The notes under the pieces are model-generated. The model worked only from the letters and a program-made list of their open reading frames with translations. It ran no database searches and had not been told where the DNA came from. A stretch of 64,000 nucleotides of DNA, taken from assembly GCA_963773625.1 (NCBI GenBank), contig CAVZCJ010000001.1, positions 372,001 through 436,000 on the forward strand. Direction: 5' to 3'. The translations under genes and the position numbers were made by a program. This document shows positions 63,144 through 64,000 of this stretch, one piece after another; within the stretch, counting starts at the first letter, position 1; the number at the start of each line of letters is the position of its first letter. The DNA is from DATARH01 sp963773625. Its GTDB lineage: Bacteria; Pseudomonadota; Alphaproteobacteria; ATCC43930; CGMCC-115725.

Positions 63144-63739
63144 GCGATGAAGGGCTTGCCCGCGACCATTACAGTGCCGGTGATATGGCAGGAGAGGTCG
63201 GCCATTAAAATCTGCGCACGGTCCTGATTGTAGCCCGCCATCGCGATCGTCGCCCGGAAGGCGGCAACGCCGTCGCGATCGGCAGCGGAGCAATCAGGTC
63301 GGGGATCGCGCTATCCAGCTCTAGCCGCGCCCAATCGGAACCTTGCAACGCGCCTTTGGAGCCGTCGAACCCCTGCGCCACCGTGTAGCGCGCAACCAGG
63401 CGGTGCCACCGATAGTCGCCGCGATTGTAGCCGAGCAGCAGTGGAGCGAGCCGGCCTGCGACAGGGCTCGAGTACGGCGGTTGTAAAGGCAATGCGCGGC
63501 GGTGAGCACACGGTGCCCGCCGCGATCAACGCGCCAGCGCAGTGAGTACCGATATTAATCTGCACCTTGGCGATCGCATCCCACGGCGGTTGCCCCGGAT
63601 CGACTGCGACCCGCCGGTCCACCGCGCCAATGCCCGGCAGCAGCGGCAGTTCGGCCCCACCCGCAGGGTGCATCACCAGCAGAGTACCGGCCAGGCTCAG
63701 CACGACTAAATAGCTCGACGTGCGTTTCCCGTAGCGCAT
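63023..63739 (-). CDS. Secreted trypsin-like serine protease, several frame breaks
   Basis: Signal peptide (YLVVLSLAGTLLVMHPAGGA), then S1 features in three frames: HCAGALIAAGTV / MLTAAHCLYNRRTRAL (catalytic His), GSDWARLELDSAI (Asp) and CDATHGTSGGPLVV (Ser in GTSGGP). Frame changes near 63500, 63480 and 63255. Corrected length is about 235 aa. Extracytoplasmic trypsin/V8-like proteases of this size are common in alphaproteobacteria. The C-terminus is uncertain (stop at 63023 or 62991). Confidence 0.7.
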
Positions 63740-63758
63740 CAGCGGTGCCACTTGTAGT

Positions 63759-63790
63759 CCCCAGAGGAATGGTAGGTAACCCTAAGCGCG
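63759..63790 (+). repeat. Direct repeat copy 2
   Basis: CCCCAGAGGAATGGTAGGTA and following bases match 61905-61936. It lies just before the truncated ORF at the right edge. Confidence 0.5.
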
Positions 63791-63806
63791 GGTGTCAGCC
63801 CTTCCA

Positions 63807-64000
63807 ATGCTTACCCGCGCCGAACCTTACGCCGCGGCGGCCGCAGTCCGGGTCGTCAGGTTCGTCGGTCGAGGCCGGTACAAGGAGATCGGCGTCTACC
63901 CGACCCTCGCCGCGGCGCGCGCCGCGAAGGCCGCCGCCGGCCGCGACGCGTTCGGGGATCGGGATGATCTACGCGATCGCGGCCGGCGGCGCTGTTCGTG
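63807..64000 (+). CDS. N-terminal part of an unknown protein (runs off the right edge)
   Basis: ATG at 63807. The peptide has an Ala-rich start, VRFVGRGRYKEIGVYPTLAA and AARAAKAAAGRDAFG; dropping one G near 63960 gives IGMIYAIAAGG. The RYKEIGVYPTLAAARAAK phrase resembles the DNA-binding N-terminus of some integrase or phage proteins, but the remainder is outside the window. Confidence 0.45.
   Translation, partial: MLTRAEPYAAAAAVRVVRFVGRGRYKEIGVYPTLAAARAAKAAAGRDAFGDRDDLRDRGRRRCS

Overview
The window is high-GC bacterial DNA. Gene content and codon use fit an alphaproteobacterium, probably Rhodospirillales-like: CoxMSL-type molybdoenzyme, MlaA and MlaC-type lipid transport proteins, CysD/CysNC, and a gas-vesicle cluster. 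This placement rests on gene content only; there is no rRNA.

Layout. (1) 1-2.75 kb: the left edge cuts a bacterial ubiquitin-like conjugation operon (JAB protease, E2-like protein, multiubiquitin-domain protein; minus strand). It diverges from an XRE/ImmA regulator and a PIN-domain gene across a 10-bp inverted repeat that holds both -35 boxes. (2) 2.78-4.69 kb: a tRNA-Leu(CAA) gene split by a 234-nt group I intron of the Azoarcus tRNA-Ile type. A tyrosine integrase follows, then a displaced, decaying 5' half of the same tRNA. Together they look like a 1.83-kb integrative element that carries the intron as part of its attachment site. (3) 4.7-42.6 kb: core-like chromosome. It holds SRAP protein, hydrolases, TauD dioxygenase, SGNH esterase, acyltransferase, D-aminoacylase, MlaC, an NHL protein, an Arg-rich protein followed by CysD-CysNC, amidase, the circularly permuted ATP-grasp/alpha-E/transglutaminase operon, an acyl-CoA-dehydrogenase-like flavoenzyme, MlaA, polysaccharide deacetylase, GST, a DCoH-CoxM-CoxS-CoxL-SDR-ModA operon with a ModE-like site, a zincin and a DUF4010/MgtC-type membrane protein. 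(4) 42.8-61.66 kb: a genomic island bounded by two identical 39-bp 5' halves of tRNA-Ser(GCU), with a tyrosine integrase at its right end. It carries an AIPR phage-defence remnant, a complete-looking gas-vesicle cluster and a decayed prophage (HNH, terminases). (5) 61.7-64 kb: an SDR, a trypsin-like protease and a truncated ORF, probably the start of a further accessory segment.

The gas-vesicle system appears regulated at several levels. A perfect FNR/FixK-type box lies upstream of an NtrC-family activator that has an intact GAFTGA loop. A good sigma-54 promoter precedes gvpA, and a PAS histidine kinase and a receiver protein sit between them. The cluster includes an unusual GvpJ-GvpK fusion, an Hsp20-like GvpH, a conserved unnamed protein and a CDC48-type double AAA+ ATPase.

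About 30 reading-frame breaks occur across the window, including in essential-type genes such as cysD. In nearly every case I worked through, removing one inserted base restores the family sequence. These look like insertion-type sequencing or assembly errors, so broken frames here should not be read as pseudogenes unless stated. Two in-frame stops (AIPR and terminase) look like real decay.
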